Under the pieces are notes generated by a model that had not been told where the DNA came from, searched no databases, and saw only the letters and a program-made list of their open reading frames with translations. From positions 1 to 35,993 of the IMG/VR virus record IMGVR_UViG_3300025940_000017: DNA of 35,993 nt; one strand, written 5' to 3'. A program made the position numbers and the translations under genes. Of the stretch, positions 16,302 through 24,224 are shown in pieces; the first letter of the stretch is position 1, and the number at the start of each line of letters is the position of its first letter. Source of the DNA: a virus.

Positions 16302-16745
16302 ATGGGTAGCAGGCAGATCAGCAAGGGTGTGGTGTACGTCGACGCCACGAAGCCCCTGTCCGTCGCTATAGGAGCCCAGGACAACGCCAAGGCGTCACCG
16401 AAGGATCCGACAGCGTGTGCCATTGCTCAACGACTGCGGCGCGAGCGAGGAATCCTGAGTGTCAGCATCGGGGCCACCATCGCCGTCGTGGTCTTCAGCA
16501 AGAACCCCAACGTGAAGGTCCGGTACGAGATCCCGAGCAACGAGCGGGCGCTCATCCGGACCTTCGATGAGAGCGGGCAGTTCCCTTGTGGGTTCCGGGT
16601 GACGTTGATTCCGCCCACCCAGCGACCACTCGGCTCCCGGAGGGGTTCCAAGATGGGCAGCAACAAGCGCTCCGGAAAGGGCAACAACGCCCTCCATCGC
16701 TCGGATCGTCGGGAGCCCACCCGACACGTCGCCGCCCCGGCTTGA
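16302..16745 (+). CDS. Conserved-looking phage protein, function unknown
   Basis: A 147-residue protein from ATG 16302, nine bases after AGAGGA; the frame is open upstream but earlier starts would lie within the promoter. The core pattern (TACAIAQRLRRERG, VSIGATIAVVVF, then FDESGQFPCGFRVTLIPPTQR) is compact alpha/beta, followed by a basic low-complexity tail (GSRRGSKMGSNKRSGKGNN). I have seen comparable small proteins of unknown role in actinobacterial phages but cannot name a function. It has its own promoter and a strong terminator six bases after the stop, so it forms a monocistronic unit, perhaps an early expressed gene. The basic tail could bind nucleic acid. Confidence 0.75.
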   Translation: MGSRQISKGVVYVDATKPLSVAIGAQDNAKASPKDPTACAIAQRLRRERGILSVSIGATIAVVVFSKNPNVKVRYEIPSNERALIRTFDESGQFPCGFRVTLIPPTQRPLGSRRGSKMGSNKRSGKGNNALHRSDRREPTRHVAAPA

Positions 16746-16750
16746 ACCGC

Positions 16751-16780
16751 AGGAGGCCCCCTTCTCGAAGGGGGCCTCCT
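16751..16780 (+). terminator. Strong rho-independent-type terminator
   Basis: A perfect 13-bp stem (AGGAGGCCCCCTT / AAGGGGGCCTCCT) closed by a CTCG tetraloop, followed by TGCTT. It directly follows the 16302 gene and insulates it from the next gene. Confidence 0.9.
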
Positions 16781-16790
16781 TGCTTCCATT

Positions 16791-16805
16791 GTCAATGTCA
16801 ATGAC
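16791..16805 (+). repeat. GTCAATGTCAATGAC repeat, copy 1
   Basis: This 15-base word lies between a terminator and GTG 16820. It is repeated exactly at 33169-33183, with one mismatch at 25885-25899, and as a 13-base core on the minus strand at 11953-11965 and (one mismatch) 14878-14890. Most copies sit at gene boundaries, so a protein-binding site is possible. Confidence 0.5.
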
Positions 16806-16819
16806 ATCAAGGAGCCTTT

Positions 16820-17290
16820 GTGTCTCGTCGTCGGCCTCAGAGCGTGTACGTCCTCCCGCAGTACGTGAATGGTCGCCCGACTGAGCCACCAGACAAGGTG
16901 GAGACCTTCCAGATCCTGGAGGATGCCGATGGTCGGCTCCCGGCTGACATCCAGGAGCGCTTCGACGCCTACCGCGAGAGGTTGCTGGCTGAGCAGGAGC
17001 GCACCTACGACCAGGCGCAGCGGATCTTGCGGCTGCTGGCTGCCGGGCACTACTGGAACGAGCCTCGGCTGCACACCAAGTTCGGGAGCACACACGTGTC
17101 CTGGACGTCTCGGGAGATGGCCCGGCTGATGACATCAAGCCAGGCCAGGATCCTGGAGACGATGTGCAACGTGAAGGACCATGGTGTCATCAACTACGAC
17201 GTGCACTTCACCAAGTCGGACACATGGGCCGGGATCATGAGCAAGTTGCACGGCGCCGGGGTGATCTGCCGTCTCACGGAGACACGGTAG
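16820..17290 (+). CDS. Hypothetical protein, possible winged-helix DNA-binding fold
   Basis: A 156-residue protein from GTG 16820 with AAGGAG at 16809-16814. It begins with a basic segment, continues through a long helix (ERFDAYRERLLAEQER), and ends in a region resembling a helix-turn-helix or winged helix: SWTSREMARLMTSSQARILETM, then a beta turn and SKLHGAGVICRLTETR, like the recognition helix and wing of small regulators. No family is recognised. It stands alone between two terminators and its 3' end overlaps the convergent minus-strand gene by 17 bases. A regulatory role would fit its position between late and early modules, but that is inference. Confidence 0.65.
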   Translation: MSRRRPQSVYVLPQYVNGRPTEPPDKVETFQILEDADGRLPADIQERFDAYRERLLAEQERTYDQAQRILRLLAAGHYWNEPRLHTKFGSTHVSWTSREMARLMTSSQARILETMCNVKDHGVINYDVHFTKSDTWAGIMSKLHGAGVICRLTETR

Positions 17291-17459
17291 GCGCTCCCTC
17301 CGGCCTCGTGACATGCTGATGGAAGCACATGTTGGCCGTGTCGATGGAGTAGCCCTCGACGGTCAGCGACCACCCGCAGAGGCACACGATGTGGACCGCG
17401 GGCTCTCCGGCGGGATGATGGTCGTGGCGGGTGTGAAGCGTTGCCTGGTGCGGGCTCAT
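17274..17459 (-). CDS. Small Cys/His protein (CGW zinc-finger-like)
   Basis: A 61-residue minus-strand gene. The ATG at 17459 follows GGGAGG with a six-base spacer, an excellent ribosome site on that strand; the longer open frame upstream is not needed. The His-rich start leads to VHIVCLCGWSL and then a segment with Cys and HQH, so C-x-CGW plus H-x-H could hold a zinc ion. Short phage and actinobacterial proteins with this CxCGW...H pattern exist, with no known role. A TAAGGT at 17480-17485 (minus strand) could be its -10. It converges on and overlaps the 3' end of the 16820 gene. Confidence 0.6.
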   Translation of the reverse strand: MSPHQATLHTRHDHHPAGEPAVHIVCLCGWSLTVEGYSIDTANMCFHQHVTRPEGAPTVSP

Positions 17460-17539
17460 GGCGTACCTCCCGCATCGGAACCTTAGGTCTCGCCACCGGC
17501 CAAGGTGGGTGTACAGTCGCCCCTCACAGCACAACGAAG

Positions 17540-17568
17540 GACCCCCCGGCTTGTCAGGCCGGGGGGTC
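17540..17568. terminator. GC-rich hairpin terminator or attenuator
   Basis: A perfect 11-bp stem (GACCCCCCGGC / GCCGGGGGGTC) with a seven-base loop, in the gap before the replication operon. There is no T-run on the plus side; the minus side continues CTTCGTTGT. A possible -10 (TACAGT, 17512-17517) lies upstream on the plus strand, so it could also be an attenuator in the leader of the 17602 gene. Confidence 0.7.
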
Positions 17569-17601
17569 AGCGCCCATCCACTGCGAAGGAAGGCGATCGC
17601 A

Positions 17602-18600
17602 TTGTACAGCGAACCTGAACCAACTGGCAATGGGATCCACAGGGCTCTCTCTGGGCGGTGGGTCGGCTACGCAGGGATAGGTCTGGCCAGGGCTCTTACG
17701 GTCCGGTACCCACTGACCCTCCTCCAAGCCCGGGTGCTCGATCTGCTCTACGGCGCGATCGAGACCTTGCAGTCGCGGCAGATCCAGTTCATGACCTACG
17801 AGGACATCGCTGCCGTCTGCCCGGCCAAACCGGTGGCCGTACGGGATGCCATCCTCGACCTCCGGAAGATGGGTCTGGTTGAGTCAACTCTGTCTGGAAA
17901 GCGGGCTGGAGGACCCCGCTGGGCCATCCCCGAATGGGTCTGGAATGCGGGTGTTGATGGCATCATATCGGGGGTGAGCAACGCGGTCCCCACCGCGCTC
18001 CCAGCGGCGGATCCCCTGTCTACGACAGGGTATGCCTGTGCACCAAAGAAGAAGACTGAACTCCCGCGAAGCGGGCGGGCGGCTGCGCCGCCCGCGGGAA
18101 GAAGTGACAACAAAGACAAGGAGGCCGAGGTGGAACCGTGGGGGAGTGCACCCGGTGAAGTTGAGAAGCCTGCCCAGCCTCGCGGAAGGTGGAAGTTGAG
18201 AGGTGATCCAGACTGGCGTGACAACAACCAGGACCAGTTGCCTCCCCCAGCCCCCAAGAAGGAGTCGCGCAACCCCATCACGCGTCTGTCGAACGAGTTC
18301 GAGAACATCACCGCCAACATCAACCGCCCGGCCGTGTCCAACATCAACGCTCAGCGTGGGTTGCTGAAGTGGATGCTCGATCGCGGCTTCAGCGAGGAGC
18401 AGATCATCGAGTCCTTCCGGAACTTCGCCAAGCAGGGAGGCGTGCCCGGCAACGCCAGTCGGTGGGATGCCTACGCTTCCCGGCGCTCGTCGTACTTGAA
18501 GGGGACCGACGTCCACAGCCCGGAGGGCAAGGCCGAGCGTGCTGATGTGACAGCAGCAAGACGGGCAGCGGCCCAGCGGACCCAGAAGGAGTCGTCGTGA
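17602..18600 (+). CDS. Winged-helix replication initiation-like protein
   Basis: A 332-residue protein read from TTG 17602, eight bases after AAGGAAGG at 17586-17593. The frame is open back to 17458, but that would run through the hairpin at 17540-17568, so the shorter form is preferred. Residues ~30-100 form a winged-helix domain (TLLQARVLDLLYGAI, YEDIAAVCPAKPVAVRDAIL, LRKMGLVEST). A low-complexity charged and Pro-rich linker follows (~150-240), then a small helical domain (LLKWMLDRGFSEEQIIESFRNFA). This resembles DnaD/RepA-like initiators that precede a loader gene. It overlaps the DnaC-like gene by four bases and heads the primosome operon. Origin binding is inferred from context. Confidence 0.65.
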   Translation: MYSEPEPTGNGIHRALSGRWVGYAGIGLARALTVRYPLTLLQARVLDLLYGAIETLQSRQIQFMTYEDIAAVCPAKPVAVRDAILDLRKMGLVESTLSGKRAGGPRWAIPEWVWNAGVDGIISGVSNAVPTALPAADPLSTTGYACAPKKKTELPRSGRAAAPPAGRSDNKDKEAEVEPWGSAPGEVEKPAQPRGRWKLRGDPDWRDNNQDQLPPPAPKKESRNPITRLSNEFENITANINRPAVSNINAQRGLLKWMLDRGFSEEQIIESFRNFAKQGGVPGNASRWDAYASRRSSYLKGTDVHSPEGKAERADVTAARRAAAQRTQKESS

Positions 18601-19160
18601 TCGATCCTGGCCAGTTGTCGATCATCTGCCCGCCGCCGGAGCAGTACGCCACCGCCACCATGAAGCGCTGCCGGGAGGCGGGCATCGATGAGGATGTGAT
18701 CTCGCTCGTCAAGTCGTGGGCATTGCGTTCTCCGGTGTTGAAGCGTCGTCCTCGCCCGGCTGCGGAGCCGTTGCGGATTATCGGGCCGATCGGAAGCCCG
18801 ATGGCGTTGCTGGCGACAGCAGTGTGGCGTTGGTTCATCAGCAAGAGTCGTACGGGGGCGTGGTTCACTTCGCCGGATCTGGAGCAGATCCTGCGCTCCG
18901 TCCAGGCGTACGATCCGGACGAGAACGACGCAGCGATCTATTCGCTGCTGCGGACCTGTTCGGTGGTCTGTGTTGATGACATCTGTCGGTTGGGGTCAGA
19001 GCATGAGGGAAGGCTGTTGGAGGCATTGATGCACACGAGGATGGGGAACGGGCTGCCGACCATCGTCACGGTGGCCGACGAGGTGGCTCGGGTGCCGGAA
19101 GGGTTCGAGCAGTGGCTGAACGCCCATAGCGCAACGGTGATCCTCGATGGAACATGGTGA
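18597..19160 (+). CDS. DnaC/DnaI-like helicase loader with degenerate P-loop
   Basis: A 187-residue protein from GTG 18597 (GTGA overlap) with AGAAGGA upstream. It has the layout of a small AAA+ loader: a P-loop position at residues 63-70 (GPIGSPMA), a Walker B-like VVCVDD at 123-128, and a downstream segment LLEALMHTRMGNGLPTIVT similar to the sensor region of DnaC/DnaI. The lysine and the following Ser/Thr of the Walker A motif are missing, so ATP binding may be lost or altered. It lies directly between the initiator-like gene and the DnaB-like helicase (with one small gene in between), which supports a loader role. Confidence 0.65.
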   Translation: MIDPGQLSIICPPPEQYATATMKRCREAGIDEDVISLVKSWALRSPVLKRRPRPAAEPLRIIGPIGSPMALLATAVWRWFISKSRTGAWFTSPDLEQILRSVQAYDPDENDAAIYSLLRTCSVVCVDDICRLGSEHEGRLLEALMHTRMGNGLPTIVTVADEVARVPEGFEQWLNAHSATVILDGTW

Positions 19161-19560
19161 TCTGACACAGGTCGACAATCCGGCCATCGTGGTCATCCTG
19201 GAAGGTGTTCTGACAACACCCAAGTACAAGGCGCAGGGCGTACTGCGACGGCAGCAACTCCAGTCCCCTGCCGAGTGGGAGTGGTCGACCATCTCGCTGA
19301 AGAACATCTTCCGGTACGCCTACAACAACGTGCCTGTTGATGTCACAACATTCCTGGGTCAGGAGGTGGCGGACTTCGCGGCCAACTGGCTCGACATGTA
19401 CCACGTGGACGTGCGCTCGATCGAGTCTGTGGACTACGAGACGTTCTGCGAGTCGATCAAGTGGCGCCTGCATGACATCCGGATGATCGTGGACTCCGAC
19501 CCGATTCGGATCTTGCGCTACGGCCAGATGGGCTATCAGCCCAAAGAGGGAGAGTTCTGA
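19147..19560 (+). CDS. Hypothetical protein, possibly degenerate HAD-like fold
   Basis: A 137-residue protein from ATG 19147, overlapping the loader gene by 14 bases. The opening PAIVVILEGVLTTPKY resembles the first strand and motif of HAD phosphatases, but the catalytic Asp pair is absent (Leu-Glu in its place). The end MIVDSDPIRILRYGQMGYQ resembles the conserved aspartate region of such proteins in phages. If related, it would be catalytically dead. It lies between loader and helicase and overlaps the ATG of the helicase, so it is co-translated with the primosome. No firm function. Confidence 0.6.
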   Translation: MEHGDLTQVDNPAIVVILEGVLTTPKYKAQGVLRRQQLQSPAEWEWSTISLKNIFRYAYNNVPVDVTTFLGQEVADFAANWLDMYHVDVRSIESVDYETFCESIKWRLHDIRMIVDSDPIRILRYGQMGYQPKEGEF

Positions 19561-20825
19561 TGGACATCGAAGGCGGGCTCATCGCCTCGGTGCTTGTCAA
19601 CGGAACCATGGACATCCCCATGCAGCGGCGGGTGACGGAGCACTTCTTCAACGACGACGAGCACCGCAAGGTGTGGCAGTACATGGTCAAGCACTGGCAG
19701 TCCTACGGGTTGAGCCCGACCGTGGAGGTTGTTGCTGACAACTATCCGGCTTATGAGATCGAGGAGCCGGACGAGCCGGTCGAGTACTTCATCGACTCTC
19801 TGGCCGCACGGCGCAAGATGGTCATGCTTCAGGAGACGATCAGCAAGGCCGTCGAGATGATCAGCATTGATGGCGTAACCAAGATTGACAGCGTGTCGAC
19901 ACTCCTGAACCAGGGCCTGATGTCCTCGATCATCGAGACGTCTCCGGTGCTGACGGTGGACTACCTGGTGGCGTTGAAGGCAGCCGCCGAGGAGTGGAAG
20001 CAGGGCGTGTTCAACAACGGCCTCTCCTACGGCTTTCCGACGCTTGATGAGTACACAAGCGGGCTGATGCCCGAGCAGTATGTGGTGTTCACCGGTCTGG
20101 CCAAGGCCAAGAAGTCGTGGACATTGCTGCACTGCGCCTCCACGGCCCAGTTGCAGGGCGGGCGCGTGGTGTTCGTGACCTTCGAGATGTCCAATGTCGA
20201 GCAGGTCGAGCGTCTGGCCACGCTGTGGGGCAAGGTCCCCTACCGCAGCGTGATGAAGAAGACGTTCACCAACGCCGACTATGCCAACATCAACAAGGGG
20301 ATCGCCGTCCGCAAGGCGCTGCACCCGTTGATGGGTGTACAAGACACCTACGGGCACTCCACGGTGTCGAGCCTCCAGGCCTTGGTTCGATCAACAAATG
20401 CCGATGTGCTGTGCATCGACGGCATCTACCTGATGACTGATGACGTGACCGGCGATCCGGGGTCATCTGGTACGCAACCATTGACCAACATCAGCCGGGC
20501 GCTGAAGCGTCTGGCCAAGACCGAGAAGATCGGTGTTGTCGTAACAACGCAGACGCTGCACTCCAAGACCACCAAGGGCCGGACCAACCTGTTCGGCATG
20601 GGCTACACCTCGGCGTTCTCCCAGGACGCTGACCTGGTGGTAGGCGTCGAGTCCAACCCCGACAACCCCAAGTGGTCTACGATGCGCATCCTTGGAAACC
20701 GGGCTGGACCACAGGGCATCGAGTTCGATGTCTCCTGGGACCTGGATACGGGCCTGGTTGAGGAAGTTGGTTCTGATGATGACGACAACTCGCTGACCTT
20801 TGACGAGGATGAGGACGATGCCTGA
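19560..20825 (+). CDS. DnaB-like replicative helicase
   Basis: A 421-residue protein from ATG 19560 sharing one base with the previous stop; GGGAG lies upstream. The short N-terminal domain (EGGLIASVLVNGTMD, HRKVWQYMVKH) matches the DnaB primase-interaction domain. The RecA-type core starts at ~165 (SYGFPTLDEYTSGL). The P-loop reads G179-LAKAKK-S186: the usual Gly before Lys is replaced by Lys. Walker B is VLCIDG with D287; later motifs include VVVTTQTLHSKT and the DADLVVGVE strand. Hexameric unwinding at the fork is the expected role. The C-terminus is strongly acidic (DDDDNSLTFDEDEDD). It is followed by primase in an overlapping frame. Confidence 0.88.
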   Translation: MDIEGGLIASVLVNGTMDIPMQRRVTEHFFNDDEHRKVWQYMVKHWQSYGLSPTVEVVADNYPAYEIEEPDEPVEYFIDSLAARRKMVMLQETISKAVEMISIDGVTKIDSVSTLLNQGLMSSIIETSPVLTVDYLVALKAAAEEWKQGVFNNGLSYGFPTLDEYTSGLMPEQYVVFTGLAKAKKSWTLLHCASTAQLQGGRVVFVTFEMSNVEQVERLATLWGKVPYRSVMKKTFTNADYANINKGIAVRKALHPLMGVQDTYGHSTVSSLQALVRSTNADVLCIDGIYLMTDDVTGDPGSSGTQPLTNISRALKRLAKTEKIGVVVTTQTLHSKTTKGRTNLFGMGYTSAFSQDADLVVGVESNPDNPKWSTMRILGNRAGPQGIEFDVSWDLDTGLVEEVGSDDDDNSLTFDEDEDDA

Positions 20826-21735
20826 CCTTTCCGATTACCTCATCGACATCGGGTTGGAAGTGCTGAGGGTCGACGGCGACGAGATCAATGCCGTCTGCCC
20901 GGCCCACGTGGAACGCGTCGGGCACCCGGACTCCCATCCCTCCTTCGGCTTCAACATGGCCAAGGGCGTCGGCAACTGCTTCTCGTGCTCGTGGCACCCG
21001 ACGTTCAACGATCTGGTCATCTGGCTCACCGGGACACCACCACCACAAGACCTGGTCGAGCAGACCAAGACGGCGGCGCTGACCAAGGCGGTCCAACGGC
21101 TCACCGAAGAGAAGCGTGAGGCGCTGGTCGACTTCACGATCCACGAGTGGACGCTGAGCAACCGGTTTGTGGACGTGAAGCGGGTGCTGCTGGAGCGGCG
21201 GAACCTGGATCTGGAAGCCGTGAATGTTTACGGAATCAGATTCGATCCGATCAACCGGACGTGGGTGATGCCGATCCGGGACCACAAGGGTCGGCTGATG
21301 GGCTGGCAGCGCAAGGCGGGTGGCATCAAGGCCTACAACGAGCCCAAGGAACTGGAGAAGAGCCAGTACCTGTTCGGCCTGCACGCCATGCGCATGCATG
21401 ACCGGCTGGCGGTGGTCGAGAGCCCGCTGGACGCGGTGCGGCTCTACCAGGCGGGCATCCCTGCCGTCTCCAGCATGGGAGCGTTCATCTCTGACACGCA
21501 GTGCCGTCTGTTGTCACGACACACGGCCGTCACTGTGCTGGCCTTGGACAACGACGACGCTGGGCGAGCCGGTACCAAACAGGCGATTCAGAGGCTACGG
21601 AACACTGGCACGGCGGTGCTGGTGTGGGGCTACGATGGGACCTGGAAGGCCAACGCCTGGAAGGACCCTGGAGATTGCCCCGACGACCGCATCTTGAAGA
21701 GGACGTGGCAGGACACGCTGAGACTTGGCCTCTAG
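20818..21735 (+). CDS. DNA primase with CHC2 zinc finger and Toprim domain
   Basis: A 305-residue protein from ATG 20818, preceded by a GAGGA-rich stretch and overlapping the helicase end by eight bases. A CHC2-type zinc finger is visible: C27-x2-H30 and C54-x2-C57. The Toprim core is VVE201SPLD and the metal-binding D244-N-D-D cluster, preceded by GWQRKAGGIKAYNEP and YLFGLHA, typical of DnaG-like proteins. It makes primers for lagging-strand synthesis and would work with the DnaB-like helicase encoded before it. It is shorter than bacterial DnaG and lacks a visible helicase-binding C-terminal domain. Confidence 0.9.
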   Translation: MPDLSDYLIDIGLEVLRVDGDEINAVCPAHVERVGHPDSHPSFGFNMAKGVGNCFSCSWHPTFNDLVIWLTGTPPPQDLVEQTKTAALTKAVQRLTEEKREALVDFTIHEWTLSNRFVDVKRVLLERRNLDLEAVNVYGIRFDPINRTWVMPIRDHKGRLMGWQRKAGGIKAYNEPKELEKSQYLFGLHAMRMHDRLAVVESPLDAVRLYQAGIPAVSSMGAFISDTQCRLLSRHTAVTVLALDNDDAGRAGTKQAIQRLRNTGTAVLVWGYDGTWKANAWKDPGDCPDDRILKRTWQDTLRLGL

Positions 21736-23288
21736 CGCTGGAGCCTCGGCCCTACCAGGTCGAGGCTCACGACCGGATGATCGAGCGCGGCAACCAGTTG
21801 CTGGCACTCGTGATGGGCGCGGGCAAGACCCTCACCGCGCTGGCGACGATCGAGACGCTGCACCGCATGGGCGAGGTGTCCTGTGGGCTCGTGATCGTGC
21901 CCAACACCCTGAAGTACCAGTGGTACGACGAGATCACCGACAAGACGGGTGCTCCGGTCCAGATCATCGACGGTGATCTGGCCAACAAGCAGTTCCAACT
22001 GAAGCATGCAACAAGGTTCCGTTACAACGTCATCAACCCTGACGTGTTCAGCACCAAGAACGGGACCTCGATGGTGCACTACTTCCTGGACGGCAAGATT
22101 CAGTTCGTGGTCCTTGATGAGGCAACAGTCATCAAGTCCTTCAAGGCCAAGCGCTCCCGCGCCATCAAGGCCTTCGCCCGGGACCTGCCCTACCGCTTCG
22201 CCCTCTCGGGCCAGCCGGTGGAGAACCGGCCCGAGGAACTGTTCTCGATCATGGAGTTTGTTGACCCATCAGTGCTGGGCGACTTCAAGATGTTCGACCG
22301 GACCTTCATCCTCCGGGACAACTACGGGCGTCCCAAGCGGTACCGCAACCTGGACGTGCTGAAGCGGGCCATGGCCCCGGTGATGTACCGCAAGAGCCGC
22401 AAGGACATCGAGCAGTACCTGCCGAAGATCATCACCACCCACGTCACGGTGGACCTGCCAGCGGTGTCGAGGCGGTTGTATGACTTTGTCGTCAGTGACA
22501 CGCTGGCTGTGCTGGAGATGATGTCACCATCAGGAGGCTTCGATCTCGCAGCCCACTACGGTGATGATGACGACACCGAATCGGGCAAGTTCAAGGGCGA
22601 GATCATGTCCCGGGTCCTGGCGATGCGCATGATCTGCGACCACCCGGCCTTGTTGATGACGTCAGCAAGCCAGTTCGATGACCCGGAGTCCTCCAAGGGC
22701 TCCCGCTACGCCTCCTCGCTGAAGGCCGAGGGCTTGATCACCGACGCCCTGCTGGCCGAGGACGCCAAGTTGAAGACGACGGTCGAACTGGTGGACGAGA
22801 TCTTGTCGGAGCACCCGCAGAACCGGGTGGTGGTCTTCTCGTTCTTCAAGCCGATGCTGGCGATGCTCGGTCGGGCCATCCAGAAGCAGAAGCACCGTGT
22901 TGCCTACATCACCGGTGATGTCGACGCCCACGGCCGGGCGCAAGCCCTCGATGCCTTCAAGAAGCAGACCCGTGTGTTGCTGTCATCAGACGCCGGGCAG
23001 TACGGAGTGGACCTGCCGCATGTCAACTACCTGATCTCGTATGACCTGCCGTGGAGTGCGGGGGCATATGCCCAGCGCGTGGCCCGGATCGACCGGATCT
23101 CCTCGGTCTGGCCCCACGTCAACGTGATCAGCGTGCTCACTCAGGGCACCATCGAGGAGCGGCAATACGAGATGCTGGAGCAGAAGCGTCTGGTGGCCGA
23201 GGCCTTCATCGACGGCCGACACCGTGACACCAAGGGCGGCTTTACGCTGAGCCTGGACACGCTTAGGCGGTTCCTCCAGGAGCACTAG
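21705..23288 (+). CDS. SNF2-family DEAD/H-box helicase
   Basis: A 527-residue protein; GTG 21705 is the preferred start because it keeps the RPYQ Q-motif region, though its ribosome site (GAAGAGG) is close. It overlaps the primase by 31 bases. The SF2 motifs are clear: MGAGK41T, VIVPNTLKYQW, LD138EAT (in place of DEAH), LSGQPVENRPEEL, and in the second half VVVFSFFKPML, YITGDVDAHGRA, LLSSDAGQYGVDLP and QRVARIDR. SNF2-like phage helicases act as DNA translocases in replication, repair or recombination. The next base pairs are an intergenic gap with a new promoter, so this is probably the end of the primosome operon. Confidence 0.87.
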   Translation: MAGHAETWPLALEPRPYQVEAHDRMIERGNQLLALVMGAGKTLTALATIETLHRMGEVSCGLVIVPNTLKYQWYDEITDKTGAPVQIIDGDLANKQFQLKHATRFRYNVINPDVFSTKNGTSMVHYFLDGKIQFVVLDEATVIKSFKAKRSRAIKAFARDLPYRFALSGQPVENRPEELFSIMEFVDPSVLGDFKMFDRTFILRDNYGRPKRYRNLDVLKRAMAPVMYRKSRKDIEQYLPKIITTHVTVDLPAVSRRLYDFVVSDTLAVLEMMSPSGGFDLAAHYGDDDDTESGKFKGEIMSRVLAMRMICDHPALLMTSASQFDDPESSKGSRYASSLKAEGLITDALLAEDAKLKTTVELVDEILSEHPQNRVVVFSFFKPMLAMLGRAIQKQKHRVAYITGDVDAHGRAQALDAFKKQTRVLLSSDAGQYGVDLPHVNYLISYDLPWSAGAYAQRVARIDRISSVWPHVNVISVLTQGTIEERQYEMLEQKRLVAEAFIDGRHRDTKGGFTLSLDTLRRFLQEH

Positions 23289-23433
23289 TAAAGAAGCATA
23301 CGGGGTAGGGGTATCTCTAGGGACTACATGACAGGGCTCAGGCAAGTACTGGACAGAGTAAGTCAAGTCCCCTGTAAGGGTCTTCCAGAGGGTGGTTGCG
23401 ATTGGCAATCTGTGTGCTATGGTTCGGTGCCAT
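23289..23433 (+). other. Intergenic region with promoter
   Basis: This 145-base gap holds no convincing ORF or strong hairpin. Its right end carries the promoter for the next gene. The left part is A/G-rich and otherwise unremarkable. Confidence 0.5.
23396..23423 (+). promoter_or_regulatory. Promoter giving a leaderless-type transcript
   Basis: TTGCGA at 23396-23401, a 16-base spacer and TATGGT at 23418-23423. The predicted start near 23430 is only a few bases before ATG 23434, which lacks a ribosome site. Confidence 0.6.
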
Positions 23434-23892
23434 ATGGCAACCAGAGTGAAGAGAAGGTCGGAGCCGAAGCGTGTTGTCATCGACATCCGCAAGGCCACCG
23501 AGGAGTGGTTCAAGACCGACAGCACCGCTAAGGACTTCACCACCGAAGCCGAGAAGCGCAAGGGGGTGCTGAAGGCAGCGCTGGCCGAGCAGGTCGAGGC
23601 CGACAGCGACGGGCACTGTTGGTACTACTTCGATGACGACGAGCCGGTGGGTGGTGTGCTCCGGGGCGTCAAGCGGGAGAAGCGGGTCAGCCGCAGGCTC
23701 AACGCTGAGCGGGCTGAGAGGTTGCTGCGGGAGAAGAAGTTGCTGGAGCGTTGCACCAAGACCGTCGTTGTGCTGGACGAGGACGCCATCCTGGCGGCGG
23801 CGTTCGAGGAGCGTCTGACCAACAAGGAACTGGAGTCCCTGTACGACGTGAGTGAGACCTTCGCGCTCGTCCCGATCAAGGTGGCAAGGTGA
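23434..23892 (+). CDS. Hypothetical charged helical protein
   Basis: A 152-residue protein from ATG 23434. There is no Shine-Dalgarno sequence, and a -10 box ends 10 bases upstream, so translation is probably leaderless. The sequence is basic at the start (MATRVKRRSEPKR), then has a short domain with Cys/Trp/Tyr (GHCWYYFDDDEPVGG), a long charged helix (RLNAERAERLLREKKLLERC) and a conserved-looking end (LYDVSETFALVPIKV). No family is recognised. It is the first gene of a four-gene group leading to the ssDNA-binding protein. Confidence 0.7.
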   Translation: MATRVKRRSEPKRVVIDIRKATEEWFKTDSTAKDFTTEAEKRKGVLKAALAEQVEADSDGHCWYYFDDDEPVGGVLRGVKREKRVSRRLNAERAERLLREKKLLERCTKTVVVLDEDAILAAAFEERLTNKELESLYDVSETFALVPIKVAR

Positions 23893-24224
23893 TGTCAGAT
23901 CAAGAATATCAGCCGGGGCACTACGTAGGAGCGGGGTTGACCAAGCCACCTAAGTCCAAGTCTCGTCCGGTCGACATGCTGGAGTGCAACAGCCTGTTGG
24001 CGGAAGCATGTGCCAAGGCACTTCGGCACTTCAAGGCGCTGGACGAGGCCAACGCAGCGATCCACTGCGCCGAGGTGCGGTACTCACCGATCACCTTCCG
24101 GCTGGCGGAAGCCTTGGACGCCCACGTCGAGGAGTTCTACGGTGGTGACGCGCTCGTCTACAAGGAGCGCAACGTCGTGATGCTGCACGCGGGCAAGTAC
24201 AAGGAAGACCCGGGGCGTGAGTAA
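23892..24224 (+). CDS. Hypothetical protein
   Basis: A 110-residue protein from ATG 23892 in a TGATG overlap with the previous stop; GTG 23889 would add one residue. It has a polar N-terminus and a helical body (NSLLAEACAKALRHFKALDEANAAIH) ending in YKERNVVMLHAGKYKEDPG. No known motif is visible. Its tight coupling to its neighbours supports a real gene within the replication region. Confidence 0.65.
   Translation: MSDQEYQPGHYVGAGLTKPPKSKSRPVDMLECNSLLAEACAKALRHFKALDEANAAIHCAEVRYSPITFRLAEALDAHVEEFYGGDALVYKERNVVMLHAGKYKEDPGRE

Noticed and set aside
17458-17601. N-terminal extension of the replication protein to GTG/ATG starts near 17458
   Set aside because: It would translate through a strong hairpin and overlap the minus-strand gene start, while TTG 17602 has a good ribosome site.
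19332-20560. Inverted TGTTG...CAACA words, for example around 19334 and 20543
   Set aside because: They recur in coding sequence but vary in spacing and may reflect local codon choice; I could not separate them from chance without counting against shuffled sequence.
21501-21704. Extended N-terminus for the SNF2 helicase
   Set aside because: This part is the Toprim coding region of the primase in another frame and adds no helicase motif.
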